From Thiomonas sp. X19 (lineage in GTDB: Bacteria; Pseudomonadota; Gammaproteobacteria; Burkholderiales; Burkholderiaceae_C), in the NCBI RefSeq assembly GCF_900089495.1, contig NZ_LT605203.1, forward strand, positions 3,630,179 to 3,694,178: 64,000 nt of DNA, written 5' to 3'. Position numbers and translations under genes: made by a program. Positions 37,378 through 47,977 of this stretch are shown in pieces. Below the pieces are notes generated by a model. The model was not told the origin of the DNA, did no database searches, and saw only the letters and a list, made by a program, of their open reading frames with translations. The number at the start of each line of letters is the position of its first letter. The first letter of the stretch is position 1.

Positions 37378-38640
37378 GGCTGGTCTTTCGCCAGGCGCAG
37401 GCCCATGAACTGCCAGCGCTGGTGGGGGTAGAAAAAGTTGCGATAGGTGGCCCGCACATGGCCGGATGGGGTGACGCAGGAACCACCGCGCAACACCATC
37501 TGGCTGGACATGAACTTGCCGTTGTACTCGCCCAAGGCGCCAGCCGCGGCCTTGTAGCCGGGATAGGGCAAATAGCTGCTGCCGGTCCATTCCCAGACAT
37601 CGCCAAACACCTGGGTGTGGCCGGACGCGGCGGCGGTGGGACGGCAGTAGCCGGCCTCGAGCCCATTGCCCCGCAGCGGCTGCGCGGTGGCGAAGGCTTC
37701 CCATTCGGCCTCGGTCGGCAGGCGTGCGCCAGCCCAGCGGGCGAAGGCATCGGCCTCGTAGTGGCTGATGTGGCAGACGGGCGCGGTGGGCTCGAGCGCC
37801 TGTTCGCCGCCCAGCGTGAAGCTGGAGGCGCCATCCTCGCTCCAGTACAGCGGCGCGCGCCAGCCCTCGCGCTGCACCGCGGTCCAGCCGTCGGACAGCC
37901 ACAGCAGCGGCTCGTCGTAGCCGCCGTCGCGGACGAAGTCGGCGTACTCGGCATTGCTCACCAGGCGGTCGGCCAGGGCGTGCGGCGCCAGCCAGACGCG
38001 ATGGCGCGGCGCTTCGTTGTCGAAGTGAAATCCCACGCCGGCATGGCCGATGTCCTGCGCGTCTTCCGAGCCTGGGATGAAGCGCATGGCGCGCGCCGCA
38101 TGCTGCGGCAGCGCAGGCAGCACACGCCAGGTGGGTTTCAGCGGGTTGTGCGAGAGCAGATGCAGCAGATCGGTGAGCAGCAGTTCCTGATGCTGCTAGT
38201 TCGCCCTGCAAGCTGGCTTCATGTCGGGGCAAGTCCAGCAGTTTGCGCAGGTGCTGGTCCACATGGGCACGGTAGCGACGCACCTCGGCCACCGTGGGCC
38301 GTGTGAGCAAACCGCGCTGCGGCCGCGCATAACGCGGCCCGGCGCTGACGTAATACGAGTTGAACAACTCGGCATAGCGCGGATGGAACACGCGGTAGCC
38401 GGGCAGGAACGGTTGCAGCGCGAAGGTTTCGAAAAACCAGGTGGTGTGCGCGAGATGCCACTTGGCCGGGCTGGCGTCGGCCATGCTCTGCGGCGTCATG
38501 TCCTCCGGCTCCAGGCTGGCGCACAGGTCCAGCGTCAGGGCGCGGGTGGCGAGCAGGCGCGAAGCCATGTCGCCCGCCCGAAGCGGGGCAGCCTCGGCGA
38601 TCGAGTGAGGAGAAATGTCGGGCAACACGGCATCGAGCAT
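37374..38640 (-). pseudogene. egtB: EgtB sulfoxide synthase, broken by a deletion/frameshift in the iron-binding motif
   Basis: Iron-dependent enzyme joining hercynine to a thiol in ergothioneine synthesis. The N-terminal DinB part reads from ATG 38640 (LEPEDMTPQSMADASPAKWH, TTWFFETFALQPF) through LLDLPRHEASLQGEL. At about 38195-38200 the frame breaks. Sequence then continues in another frame as QHQELLLTDLLHLLSHNPL and the formylglycine-enzyme-like domain (MRFIPGSEDAQDIGH, LPTEAEWEAFATAQ, FGDVWEWTGSSYLPYP, RGGSCVTPSGHVRATYRNFF). The family motif HExxHxE is reduced to QHQE, so the first iron-binding histidine is lost along with roughly nine residues. Confidence 0.85.
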
Positions 38641-38747
38641 CGTTTCAGCCTAAACGCCGAGGATGATGCTGTCAAAACGCCTGCCGATCAACCCCAGGCC
38701 ATCGCGGGCCAAACCCTGGTGGCGCCAGGGTTTGGCGACAACCGTAC

Positions 38748-40364
<1,617 letters not shown>

Positions 40365-40542
40365 TGGGGCATTGTAGGTAGGGCCTACTCCAAGACAGTG
40401 GTCACATCGGGTTGCAAGACCGGTCTTGCAAGGCCTTGGGGTGGCACCTATGCTGAACAGATTTCGGCAACGCAAATCCGTGAAACGAGCCGCAGCCGGC
40501 ATGCCATGCTGTGGCGAAAAACCAAGGCTAATGGGGAAGACA

Positions 40543-42177
40543 ATGCGGACGAAACGTTTGTCATGGGTCATGGGTGTGAGCTGCTGCATGTTGAACCTGA
40601 CCGTGCTCTCGAGTTGCGGTGGAGGTGGGGGTGGTAGCCCAGGCCTTGTGTCACAGTCACAAAGTGGCAGCAACAACACCCTGCTCTCAACCCAGATCGA
40701 CACCACGGCCAGCATGCCCCGGGCTGCATTGCAAACGCAGTGGCTGAGCCAATACCCGCCGGACCAGCAGGCCCTGATCGGCAGCCCTGTGTGTGGTGTG
40801 CAGGTAAACAAGTTCACCTACGCCACCGTTGGTGGCCAGGGCGAGCCGACCAACGCTTCCGGCGCCTTGATGCTGCCCACTGGCGGCTCCCCGCAATGCC
40901 AGGGCCCACGCCCCGTGGTGCTGTATGCACATGGCACAGCGATCGACCGCGCCGAGGACATGTCTGCCGTGAATGATCCCGATAACCCGGCTTACGGCAC
41001 CGCTACCCGCGTGGCCCTGACCTTCGCGGCGCAGGGCTATATCGTCATCGCGCCGAACTACGCGGGCTACGACGTGTCCACCTTGCTCTATGCCCCTTAC
41101 CTGAATGGCCAGCAACAGTCGCAAGACATGGTCGACGGACTGACTGCTGGCCGCCAGATGCTGACGCTGCTCAACACCGGCGACAGCGACAACGGCCAGC
41201 TCTTCGTCACCGGTTATTCGCAGGGCGGGTATGTGTCGATGGCCACCCTGGCCAAACTCGACGCCGAGGGCCGACCAGCCACGGCCGGAGCGCCCATGTC
41301 GGGCCCCTATGCCATCCTGGCGATGGGCGACGAAATCTTCCTCGGCCACCCGAACTACGGCGGCACGGCCTACCTGCCGCTGATCGCCAATGCCTATGCT
41401 CACCTGAAAACCGACTCCATCAGCCTCTCCCAGGTCTTCAGTTCGAACTATCCCAATGCTGGCACGTTATTTCCCGGCAATGTGGACTATGCTGGCTTCA
41501 GCAGCCTCGTGACGTCCGGCCAAATTCCCACGGCTGCCATTTTCCAATCGACACCTACCGGGAACGCCTACCTGGACGGCCTCAATTTGCCTGAGGGTGC
41601 GCCGCTCGGGCCGCTCGGCTTCTCGCCCACCAACTACCTCATCAGCACCGCATTCCATGCGGCCTATGTGCGCGACGCGGAAACCAACCCCGACGGTGCG
41701 GCGCCAACCGATGGCTCGGCACCGAACTTCAACGGGCCGCCGCCAGCCCTGCCCGCAAACCCGCAATTCCTGCTGCGCCAGGATCTCAAGGCCAACGACC
41801 TGCGCAACTACACCCCAAGCATGCCCTTGCTGATGTGTGGTGGCCATAACGATCCCGAAGTGTTCTGGAACCAAGGGGCCGCTGCGATGACTGCTGTGCT
41901 GGACAGCAAGACCACCACCGATCCCTCCCTGCGCTTCGCCACGCTGGACTTGGACACCACGGGTCTGACGACGCCTTACTTTGCGAGCTTCGGCCTGAGC
42001 CCGGCCCAACTCAGCACCATGCAAAGCGTGGCAACCCAGGTGCAGACAGCATTCACCGCCTACCAGAGCGCAGTCGATCAAACGAATGCCACGGTTGGTC
42101 TCGAGGCGTACCACACCGACGAAACGCCCTATTGCACAGTCGCGGCGCGCGCCTTTTTCAATCTCTACGCCAACTAA
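40543..42177 (+). CDS. Secreted lipoprotein alpha/beta hydrolase, lipase-like
   Basis: A 544-residue protein with a lipoprotein signal (MRTKRLSWVMGVSCCMLNLT, lipobox VLSSC) followed by a glycine linker. The hydrolase body resembles secretory lipase (LIP-type) enzymes: VVLYAHGTAIDRAED near the oxyanion region, IVIAPNYAGYDVST, and the nucleophile elbow FVTGYSQGGYVSMATL. A late PLLMCGGHNDPEVFW segment probably supplies the acid and QTNATVGLEAYHTDE the histidine region. GGGAAG lies before the start; an ATG four codons upstream is possible. The substrate is not known. It likely sits on the outer membrane. Confidence 0.8.
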   Translation: MRTKRLSWVMGVSCCMLNLTVLSSCGGGGGGSPGLVSQSQSGSNNTLLSTQIDTTASMPRAALQTQWLSQYPPDQQALIGSPVCGVQVNKFTYATVGGQGEPTNASGALMLPTGGSPQCQGPRPVVLYAHGTAIDRAEDMSAVNDPDNPAYGTATRVALTFAAQGYIVIAPNYAGYDVSTLLYAPYLNGQQQSQDMVDGLTAGRQMLTLLNTGDSDNGQLFVTGYSQGGYVSMATLAKLDAEGRPATAGAPMSGPYAILAMGDEIFLGHPNYGGTAYLPLIANAYAHLKTDSISLSQVFSSNYPNAGTLFPGNVDYAGFSSLVTSGQIPTAAIFQSTPTGNAYLDGLNLPEGAPLGPLGFSPTNYLISTAFHAAYVRDAETNPDGAAPTDGSAPNFNGPPPALPANPQFLLRQDLKANDLRNYTPSMPLLMCGGHNDPEVFWNQGAAAMTAVLDSKTTTDPSLRFATLDLDTTGLTTPYFASFGLSPAQLSTMQSVATQVQTAFTAYQSAVDQTNATVGLEAYHTDETPYCTVAARAFFNLYAN

Positions 42178-42248
42178 TGCCCCAGCCCATACCGGCGCAC
42201 CCCGGACGGCAATCTATTCGCCTCGACTGCGCCAGCAAACTCGAAGGC

Positions 42249-43835
42249 TCATGCGCAAACGTGATGCTGCACCAGCGTCCAGGCCTGCTGCAACGCTTCC
42301 TGCGCTTGCGTGGCAAGGGCTTGCGCGAGTTCGTCCGGCAGCCTTTGCAGCAGTTGCGCATGGCCCAGCAGTCGCTGGCGGTCGTGCCAGTTGCCAAGCA
42401 GGGTCTGCAGCGCTTCGGTGGTTTTTCGCAAGGCTTGCAGGCGCCGTGCCTCGGCCTCTGGCAGCGCATGGCCAAGACGTTCGAGCGAGAGGCGCAGACG
42501 CTTGCTGCCGATGCGAAAAGCGTGGAGATCGGCCATGGCCTCGGGCTGTGCCAGGGGTGCCGAGTCGCCACTGGCCAGCGCTTCGAGCGTGGGCCGACAC
42601 GCAGCCAAAGCTTTGCGCCAGTGCTTGTGGTCTTGCCGGATGGCACGCCGGGCCAGGTCGCCCAAGGTGAGATGGCGCAGCTTGGCGGATGCCTTCGTGG
42701 ACGCGATAGGAGACCAGGTTTCAGACCAGCGCCCGAGCCCCAGCAACACACGGCCGAAGCGCGGACTGCGCAGATAGGCGCGCAGGGTGCCCCACTGGCG
42801 CTGACGCTCGGCCTGCAGGCTTGCGCTCCAGCCCGACGCAATCTCGGGTGCGAACTGGCGCCGCGCGGCGCAGTCGTCCAGCAACTGCAAGCCCACGTCG
42901 GCATCGCGCACCAGGCCGGAAAGCTGCATGGCCCAGCGCCATTCGGCCTCGAGCCAACGCACGGCACGCGGCTTGGCCCAGGGCTGCAACCAGCGCAGCA
43001 CGGTGCGCAGGCGGCGCACGGCGACGCGGAACTGGTGCACATCACGCGCTTCATCGCCCGTACCGATGCGTTCGGCCCACACCGACAACTGGGCGCAGGC
43101 GGTGGACAGCCAAAGCTGCGCAGCTTGCGGCAAGGCCGTGTCGGGCGGCAAGTTGGCCGACTCGTCAGGGGCTTGCGGACGTTCTCCCGCAAGCAGCGCA
43201 CTGGCGCGCTGCGCCTTGTTGGTGGCGCTCAGCCGCAGCGGCAGGTCTTGCGCCAGCGCCCAGGCCAAGTCCCAGCAATGGCTCCATTGGCCGTCGATCA
43301 ACTCGATCTCGATCTCGGAGATCGGTGTCTGCGTCGTGGCGCCACCGCAGCGGGCGACGCAGGCGCCTCGGTCCAGCGCCAATTCCATGTGGCTGCCCTG
43401 CCAATCGATGGTCCACGCCATGCGCTCGAAGCGGGTACCGAACACCGGGCGCAGCCGCGCTTGCAGCGTGTCCAGGTCCAGCGCCAAATCGCGCAGCGGC
43501 GTCTCGCGCAAGGCTCGCTGCACATCGGCTGGCGCGAGCATGTCGGCGGCGGACTCCGGCCCGGATCCGGTCGCGGCCCATTCCCATTCGCCGCGCGCGT
43601 GGCCCAGCGCGTCTGCCCCCGAGGTCTTGATGGTGAGCACCCGGCCCTGCCCGGTCTGGCGCAGCCGCAAGGCCATGCCGGCACCGGCGAGCAGACCGTC
43701 TTCGGTATCGAAATAACGGCTGTCGAGCGCCCATGTGCGCGGCGGACCGGCCAGCAGGGCGATGATGGGATGGTCCGGCAACTGCTGCGCTGCCAGCGCG
43801 TCGATGCTGAATTTGAGTTCCCGCTCCATGCCCAT
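42249..43835 (-). CDS. CYTH and CHAD domain protein, putative inorganic triphosphatase
   Basis: A 528-residue protein. The N-terminal CYTH domain begins MGMERELKFSID with the EREL-K (ExExK) motif and continues with LDSRYFDTEDGLLAGAGMAL and LTIKTSG. The C-terminal CHAD domain has repeated histidine/arginine helices: DVHQFRVAVRRLRTVLRWLQ and LHAFRIGSKRLRLSLERL. E. coli YgiF with the same architecture hydrolyses tripolyphosphate, and CHAD binds polyphosphate. ATG 43835 was chosen because GGAGGT lies five bases before it. Confidence 0.9.
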   Translation of the reverse strand: MGMERELKFSIDALAAQQLPDHPIIALLAGPPRTWALDSRYFDTEDGLLAGAGMALRLRQTGQGRVLTIKTSGADALGHARGEWEWAATGSGPESAADMLAPADVQRALRETPLRDLALDLDTLQARLRPVFGTRFERMAWTIDWQGSHMELALDRGACVARCGGATTQTPISEIEIELIDGQWSHCWDLAWALAQDLPLRLSATNKAQRASALLAGERPQAPDESANLPPDTALPQAAQLWLSTACAQLSVWAERIGTGDEARDVHQFRVAVRRLRTVLRWLQPWAKPRAVRWLEAEWRWAMQLSGLVRDADVGLQLLDDCAARRQFAPEIASGWSASLQAERQRQWGTLRAYLRSPRFGRVLLGLGRWSETWSPIASTKASAKLRHLTLGDLARRAIRQDHKHWRKALAACRPTLEALASGDSAPLAQPEAMADLHAFRIGSKRLRLSLERLGHALPEAEARRLQALRKTTEALQTLLGNWHDRQRLLGHAQLLQRLPDELAQALATQAQEALQQAWTLVQHHVCA

Positions 43836-43959
43836 CTTCACCTCCAGCGTCAAGTCCGCCCCGGAACACGCAGCAGCTTACGGTCTGCGCACGACGATCC
43901 GCGCCGCCAGCAGCGCGCCTGCCTGCTTCAGGTCAAGCCGGAGCAATCGGGCTGCGGGA

Positions 43960-45633
43960 CTACATGCCCACGTAGTTCGGCCCGCCGCCACCTTCGGGCG
44001 CGACCCAGACGATGTTCTGCGTCGGATCCTTGATGTCGCAGGTCTTGCAGTGCACGCAGTTCTGCGCGTTGATCTGCAGCTTGTCACGTCCGTCAGGGCC
44101 CTTGATGAACTCGTACACGCCCGCCGGGCAATAGCGCTGCTCGGGACCGGCGTAGCGCGCGAGATTCACCTGCACCGGCACCGAGATATCTTTCAACGTG
44201 AGGTGCGGCGGCTGGTTTTCCTCGTGGTTGGTGTTGCTGATGAACACCGAGGAGAGGCGGTCGAACGTGAGCTTGCCGTCGGGCTTGGGGTAGTCGATGC
44301 GCGGCATGGCTTCGGCCGGCTGCAGCGCAGCGTAATCGGGCGCCTTGCGGTGGATGGTCCAGGGCATGCGGCCCTTGAGCAGCCATTGCTCGATGCCGGT
44401 CATCAGCGTGCCGACCATGCGGCCCTTCTTGAACCATTGCTTGAAATTGCGCGAGCGCTGCAGTTCGGCGTGCAGCCAGGATTGCTCGAAAGCACGCGGG
44501 TAATCGTCCAAGGTGTCGGCGCTGCGCCCGGCGGCCAGGGCCACGGCAATGGCCTGTGCCGCCAGCATGCCGGTCTTGATCGCGGCATGGCTGCCCTTGA
44601 TGCGCGAGGCATTGAGAAAACCCGCCTCGCAGCCCACCATGCAGCCGCCCGGGAACACGAACTCGGGCAAGGCCAGAATGCCGCCCGCGGTGAGCGCGCG
44701 CGCGCCATAGCCCAGGCGCTTGCCGCCTTCGAAAATGGGGCGGATGGCGGGATGGGTTTTGAAGCGCTGGAATTCCTCGAACGGGCTGAGCCAGGGGTTG
44801 CTGTAGTCCAGCCCCACCACCAGGCCCACCGCCACCTGGTTATTCGGCAGGTGGTAGAGGAACGAGCCGCCATAGGTCTTGCTGTCCAGCGGCCAGCCGA
44901 CGGTGTGCAGCACCCGGCCCGGCTTGGCCTGCTCGGGCGTGACTTCCCACAACTCCTTGATGCCGATGGCGTAACCCTGCGGGTCGCATCCGGCGTCGAG
45001 CTTGTAGCGGGCGATGAGTTCGCGTCCGAGCTGGCCGCGCGAGCCTTCGGCGAACACCGTGTACCTGGCGCGCAGCTCCATGCCGAGTTGGAAATGGTCG
45101 GTCGGCTGCCCGTCCTTGCCCAGGCCTAGGTTGCCGGTGGCCACGCCGCGCACCCCGCCGGCATCGTCGTACAGCACCTCGGCAGCGGGGAAACCGGCGA
45201 AGATTTCCACCCCCAGCGCCTCGGCCTGCTGCGCCATCCAGCGCACCACGTTGCCCAGGCTGACGATGTAGTTGCCGTGGTTCTTGAAACAGTCGGGCAG
45301 GACCAGGGCCGGCGTCGGCCTGGCTGCGGTTTCGCTCAGGAACCAGAACGCGTCTTCGGTCACCGGCTGGTCCAGCGGGGCGCCGTCGGCCTTCCAGTTG
45401 GGCAGCAATTCGGTGAGCGCTGCCGGGTCCATGATGGCGCCCGACAGGATGTGCGCACCCGCCTCGGAACCCTTCTCCAGCACGCAGACCGAAATCTCCT
45501 GCTGCTTCTCCGCCGCAAGCTGCTTGAGCCGAATGGCGGCCGCCAGTCCGGCAGGGCCACCGCCCACCACCACCACGTCGTAATCCATGGCCTCGCGCGG
45601 GCCGTACTGTTCCAGCAGTTGCTGCGATGTCAT
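43960..45633 (-). CDS. Electron transfer flavoprotein:ubiquinone oxidoreductase
   Basis: Membrane-associated flavoprotein passing electrons from ETF to ubiquinone during fatty- and amino-acid oxidation. 557 residues. The FAD-binding site is DVVVVGGGPAGLAAAIRLKQ; GAHILSGAIMDPAALTEL and the ubiquinone-binding hydrophobic stretch around GVEIFAGFPAAEVLYDD follow. The C-terminal 4Fe-4S domain is CPAGVYEF and NAQNCVHCKTCDIKDPTQNI. AGGAG lies seven bases before the ATG. A palindromic site 70 bp upstream suggests control by a TetR-type regulator. Confidence 0.95.
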   Translation of the reverse strand: MTSQQLLEQYGPREAMDYDVVVVGGGPAGLAAAIRLKQLAAEKQQEISVCVLEKGSEAGAHILSGAIMDPAALTELLPNWKADGAPLDQPVTEDAFWFLSETAARPTPALVLPDCFKNHGNYIVSLGNVVRWMAQQAEALGVEIFAGFPAAEVLYDDAGGVRGVATGNLGLGKDGQPTDHFQLGMELRARYTVFAEGSRGQLGRELIARYKLDAGCDPQGYAIGIKELWEVTPEQAKPGRVLHTVGWPLDSKTYGGSFLYHLPNNQVAVGLVVGLDYSNPWLSPFEEFQRFKTHPAIRPIFEGGKRLGYGARALTAGGILALPEFVFPGGCMVGCEAGFLNASRIKGSHAAIKTGMLAAQAIAVALAAGRSADTLDDYPRAFEQSWLHAELQRSRNFKQWFKKGRMVGTLMTGIEQWLLKGRMPWTIHRKAPDYAALQPAEAMPRIDYPKPDGKLTFDRLSSVFISNTNHEENQPPHLTLKDISVPVQVNLARYAGPEQRYCPAGVYEFIKGPDGRDKLQINAQNCVHCKTCDIKDPTQNIVWVAPEGGGGPNYVGM

Positions 45634-45702
45634 GCCTGTCTCCTGGATTGTGCACAGGCGCTTGCCGCGCCGGGTCGACGGGCATTGTAGAGCCGCGTTT
45701 GC

Positions 45703-45728
45703 GTGAATCGAACGATCGTTCTATTCAC
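45703..45728. promoter_or_regulatory. 26-bp palindromic operator before the ETF-QO gene
   Basis: Left half GTGAATCGAACGA and right half TCGTTCTATTCAC are mirror images at 12 of 13 positions, with the self-complementary core AACGATCGTT. It lies 70 bp upstream of the ETF-QO start. Its length and symmetry fit a TetR-family operator; the regulator itself is not in the window. Confidence 0.6.
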
Positions 45729-46187
45729 GGCTCAACCGGTCCCAAGCCAGGCAGGCTGGCTCGGTTTTGCGGGATGACCGGCGCGATCGGGTGATGCGGG
45801 CATGGTGTGCGTCAAGAACAAGGGCCAATGATGGCAACAATGTCCCAGCGATTGCCGCCTGCAATCGGGATTTCCCCAGGTTCGGCAACGTGCAGCCCCT
45901 TGATCACATCATGGCAACAACGGGTTGCCTTTCATGATTCGAATCCATCGTTGAATGGCTGCGGATCGCTAGCTGCGCCGCAAGGAGCGCCCTATTCGCC
46001 CTATTCATCACGCATATTCCTTGCACTGATCCAGCCATCGCGAGCATCGCGCAAACGCCGGGGCCCATCGAGGCCCGCCGGGCGCGGTCAGCCGTTTTTG
46101 CATCGCGTGTCGACAACCCGATATGACCATGACCCAGAGCACAACGACGATGCGATTTCCACGGGCCAGCGGCGTGCTCTTGCCCCT
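45729..46187. other. Gene-poor stretch between the ETF-QO operator and a glgP remnant
   Basis: No ORF here shows protein-like composition or a recognisable domain. The frames that stay open have no plausible ribosome binding site. It may hold decayed sequence left by deletions that also removed most of glgP. Confidence 0.5.
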
Positions 46188-46391
46188 CATTGGGGCGACC
46201 ACTACATGCTGCTGACCGACTATGGCAGCTACATCGCCACGCAGGAACGGGTGGACGCGCTCTACCTGTCGCCCACCGAGTGGGCCAAGAAGGCGCTGAC
46301 CAATGTGGCCGGCATGGGCCCGTTCTCGTCCGACCGCACCATCGCCGAATACGCCGAGCAAATCTGGCACACAAAACCCATCATCCGTTGA
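46188..46391 (+). pseudogene. glgP: Glycogen/maltodextrin phosphorylase, C-terminal remnant
   Basis: About 67 residues matching the very C-terminus of glycogen phosphorylase: GDHYMLLTDYGSYIATQERV, ALYLSPTEWAKKALTNVAGM and GPFSSDRTIAEYAEQIWHTK. The catalytic domain and PLP site are absent and there is no start codon of its own. The sequence before GDHY is unrelated. It sits 57 bp outside the left end of the tRNA-Arg element. Confidence 0.8.
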
Positions 46392-46448
46392 AGCTCGGCG
46401 CTGGTCGACCCTGCGGGGCTGTGCGGCCCATGGCGGATTCGAATGTTC

Positions 46449-46495
46449 TGGCCTGCCCGACTGGATTCGAACCAGTGACCTACGGCTTAGAAGGC
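46449..46495. repeat. attL, 47-bp direct repeat of the tRNA-Arg 3' end
   Basis: From TGGCCTGCCCGACTGG to ACGGCTTAGAAGGC, identical to 63783-63829. It stops in the anticodon arm and is followed by unrelated sequence, so it is the displaced tRNA 3' end and not a gene. Confidence 0.93.
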
Positions 46496-46554
46496 TGAAA
46501 TCAAAAGCGCTGCAACCCGCATGAATGCTAGGTCTGATAGACTTTTACCGGAGA

Positions 46555-46579
46555 TTTGGGACAATCCAGGGACAATTCA
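46555..46579. repeat. Left tandem GGGACAAT boxes, candidate integrase arm sites
   Basis: TTTGGGACAATC-CA-GGGACAATTCA. The two GGGACAAT boxes are 11 bp apart. The same 25 bases recur with two changes at 63681-63705 near the other end, and a weaker pair is at 63639-63660. They lie between attL and the integrase start. Confidence 0.7.
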
Positions 46580-46589
46580 GGATTCAACG

Positions 46590-47633
46590 ATGGCAACATT
46601 TGTAGAGAGAAAAAATGGCTGGCAGGCGAAAGTGAGGCGACGCGGGATGCCTTCGATCAGCCGAACCTTTGACCTCAAGGCCGATGCCGAGGCATGGGCC
46701 CGCGAGATTGAACGCGAGGCACAGCGCGGCAATGTGGGCGCTTTGCGTGACGACGCTGGGCGCACGACGCTGGAGCATGTGGCATCGGTGTACGTTGCCG
46801 GCCCTGTGCAGTTGCTCGCTTCGCGGGCTGACGTGACGCGCTACATGCATGCTGCGCGCGCCCGGTTCGGGTCGTTCTTCCTTTCTGCGATCCGCGGTGT
46901 TGATGTGGCCGCCTGGCGCGATGAACTGCTCAAAGGCGGCCTGTCGTCTCAGTCGGTCATCCATCACCTGAATGCGCTGTCGGGCCTGTTCTCGTTCATC
47001 GAGAAGGAATTGAGCATCGACCTGCCGTCTGGCAACCCGGTTGCCAAAGTGCGCAAGCCCGCGATGCCGAAATCAAGGGAACGGCGCTTGCGGCCCGGTG
47101 AACTCGATGCGCTGATGCGCGAGGCTCGCACGCCTGGCCTGCCGCAAATCATCATCCTGGCCGTCGAGACCAGCATGCGCCTGGGCGAGTTGCTGGGGCT
47201 GGAGTGGAAGCGCGTCGATCTCGTCAAGCGCACTGCGCACCTGGTGGACACCAAGAATCGTGAGAGCCGCACGGTGGCGCTTTCCAGCGCCGCCAGCGTC
47301 GCACTGAAGAGTCTGCATGCCCTGCCCCGCCGCATCGATGGCCGGGTGTTTGGCTGGGCGGCGTCAGACAGCTTTGAGAAGGCCTGGGTGCGCTGCAAGG
47401 CGCGAGCGCTGGCCGCCTACCTTGCCGACTGCGCCGCATCCAACACCAAGCCCGATCCATCCTTTCTGGCCGATCTGCGCTTCCATGATCTGCGCCACGA
47501 GGCCACGTCCCGGCTGTTCGAGAGGGGCCTGGGCGTCATGGAGGTCGCCAGCATGACGGGGCACAAGTCGCTTGCCATGCTCAAGCGGTACACCCATGTC
47601 GAGGCCGAGAAGCTGGCGGCGAAGTTGGGATAG
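46590..47633 (+). CDS. Tyrosine integrase of the tRNA-Arg element
   Basis: A 347-residue tyrosine recombinase. The N-terminal part MATFVERKNGWQAKVRRRGM and the SAM-like core-binding domain (LEHVASVYVAGPVQLLASRA) precede the catalytic domain. Catalytic residues are Arg in ETSMRLGELLGLEWKRVD, the HDLRHEATSRLFERG box, His in MTGHKSLAMLKRYTHVEA and the tyrosine of the same segment. ATG 46590 is 95 bp inside attL. It is the only element gene on the plus strand, and the tandem boxes in its promoter suggest that binding of integrase could also regulate it. Confidence 0.93.
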   Translation: MATFVERKNGWQAKVRRRGMPSISRTFDLKADAEAWAREIEREAQRGNVGALRDDAGRTTLEHVASVYVAGPVQLLASRADVTRYMHAARARFGSFFLSAIRGVDVAAWRDELLKGGLSSQSVIHHLNALSGLFSFIEKELSIDLPSGNPVAKVRKPAMPKSRERRLRPGELDALMREARTPGLPQIIILAVETSMRLGELLGLEWKRVDLVKRTAHLVDTKNRESRTVALSSAASVALKSLHALPRRIDGRVFGWAASDSFEKAWVRCKARALAAYLADCAASNTKPDPSFLADLRFHDLRHEATSRLFERGLGVMEVASMTGHKSLAMLKRYTHVEAEKLAAKLG

Positions 47634-47831
47634 CATCGCGCCATGCCAGTTGTTTTTCGCCACAAGGGATTTCGTTTCCTGTTCTTCTCGAATTTTTGCG
47701 CACAAGTCCGGGCTGGGTTTGATTGGGGTGGCTGGAAAGCCAGGAAAACCGGGCCGGCAGGGGCCGCCATGCGGCCCAGGAAACCCGCCCCCGGGCTTCG
47801 CCCTGCCTGGCCTGCGGCCAGATCATGACAC

Positions 47832-47855
47832 TTTCTCAGGGTTAACCCTCAGAAA
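47832..47855. repeat. 24-bp near-perfect palindrome
   Basis: TTTCTC followed by AGGGTTAACCCT and CAGAAA: symmetric at 11 of 12 base pairs, with a perfect 12-bp core. It lies directly before the iteron-like repeats and could be a protein-binding site of the same locus. Confidence 0.7.
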
Positions 47856-47857
47856 AT

Positions 47858-47933
47858 CCTATTAAATTTTTCCTATGAAATTTTTCCTATGAAATATTTC
47901 CTATGAAATATTTCCTATGAAATTTTTCATAGG
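47858..47933. repeat. Five 14-bp AT-rich tandem repeats ending in an inverted copy
   Basis: Units of CCTATGAAATTTTT or CCTATGAAATATTT (the first reads CCTATTAAATTTTT) at 47858, 47872, 47886, 47900 and 47914, with no spacers. The last is followed by CATAGG, making CCTATGAAA...TTTCATAGG. Iteron-like and strikingly AT-rich in this GC-rich genome. Candidate origin or partition site. Confidence 0.75.
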
Positions 47934-47952
47934 CTCGCGTGGCGCAGCCAAG

Positions 47953-47973
47953 AAAAAGCCCGCACGCGGCGGA
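47953..47973 (-). terminator. Likely terminator at the left end of the cargo genes
   Basis: On the minus strand CCGC-CGCGT-GCGG is followed by GCTTTTTC. It resembles the better formed terminator at 53308-53330. Confidence 0.5.
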
Positions 47974-47977
47974 TGGA

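Noticed and set aside
40384..40543. Longer N-terminus of the lipase-like protein from 40426
   Set aside because: The extra residues come before a clear lipoprotein signal sequence, which must be at the N-terminus.
46449..46495. A second tRNA-Arg gene
   Set aside because: Only the 3' 47 nt are present; the D arm and the 5' acceptor strand are missing.
47858..47933. Possible CRISPR array
   Set aside because: The 14-bp units follow each other directly with no unique spacers and there are no cas genes nearby.
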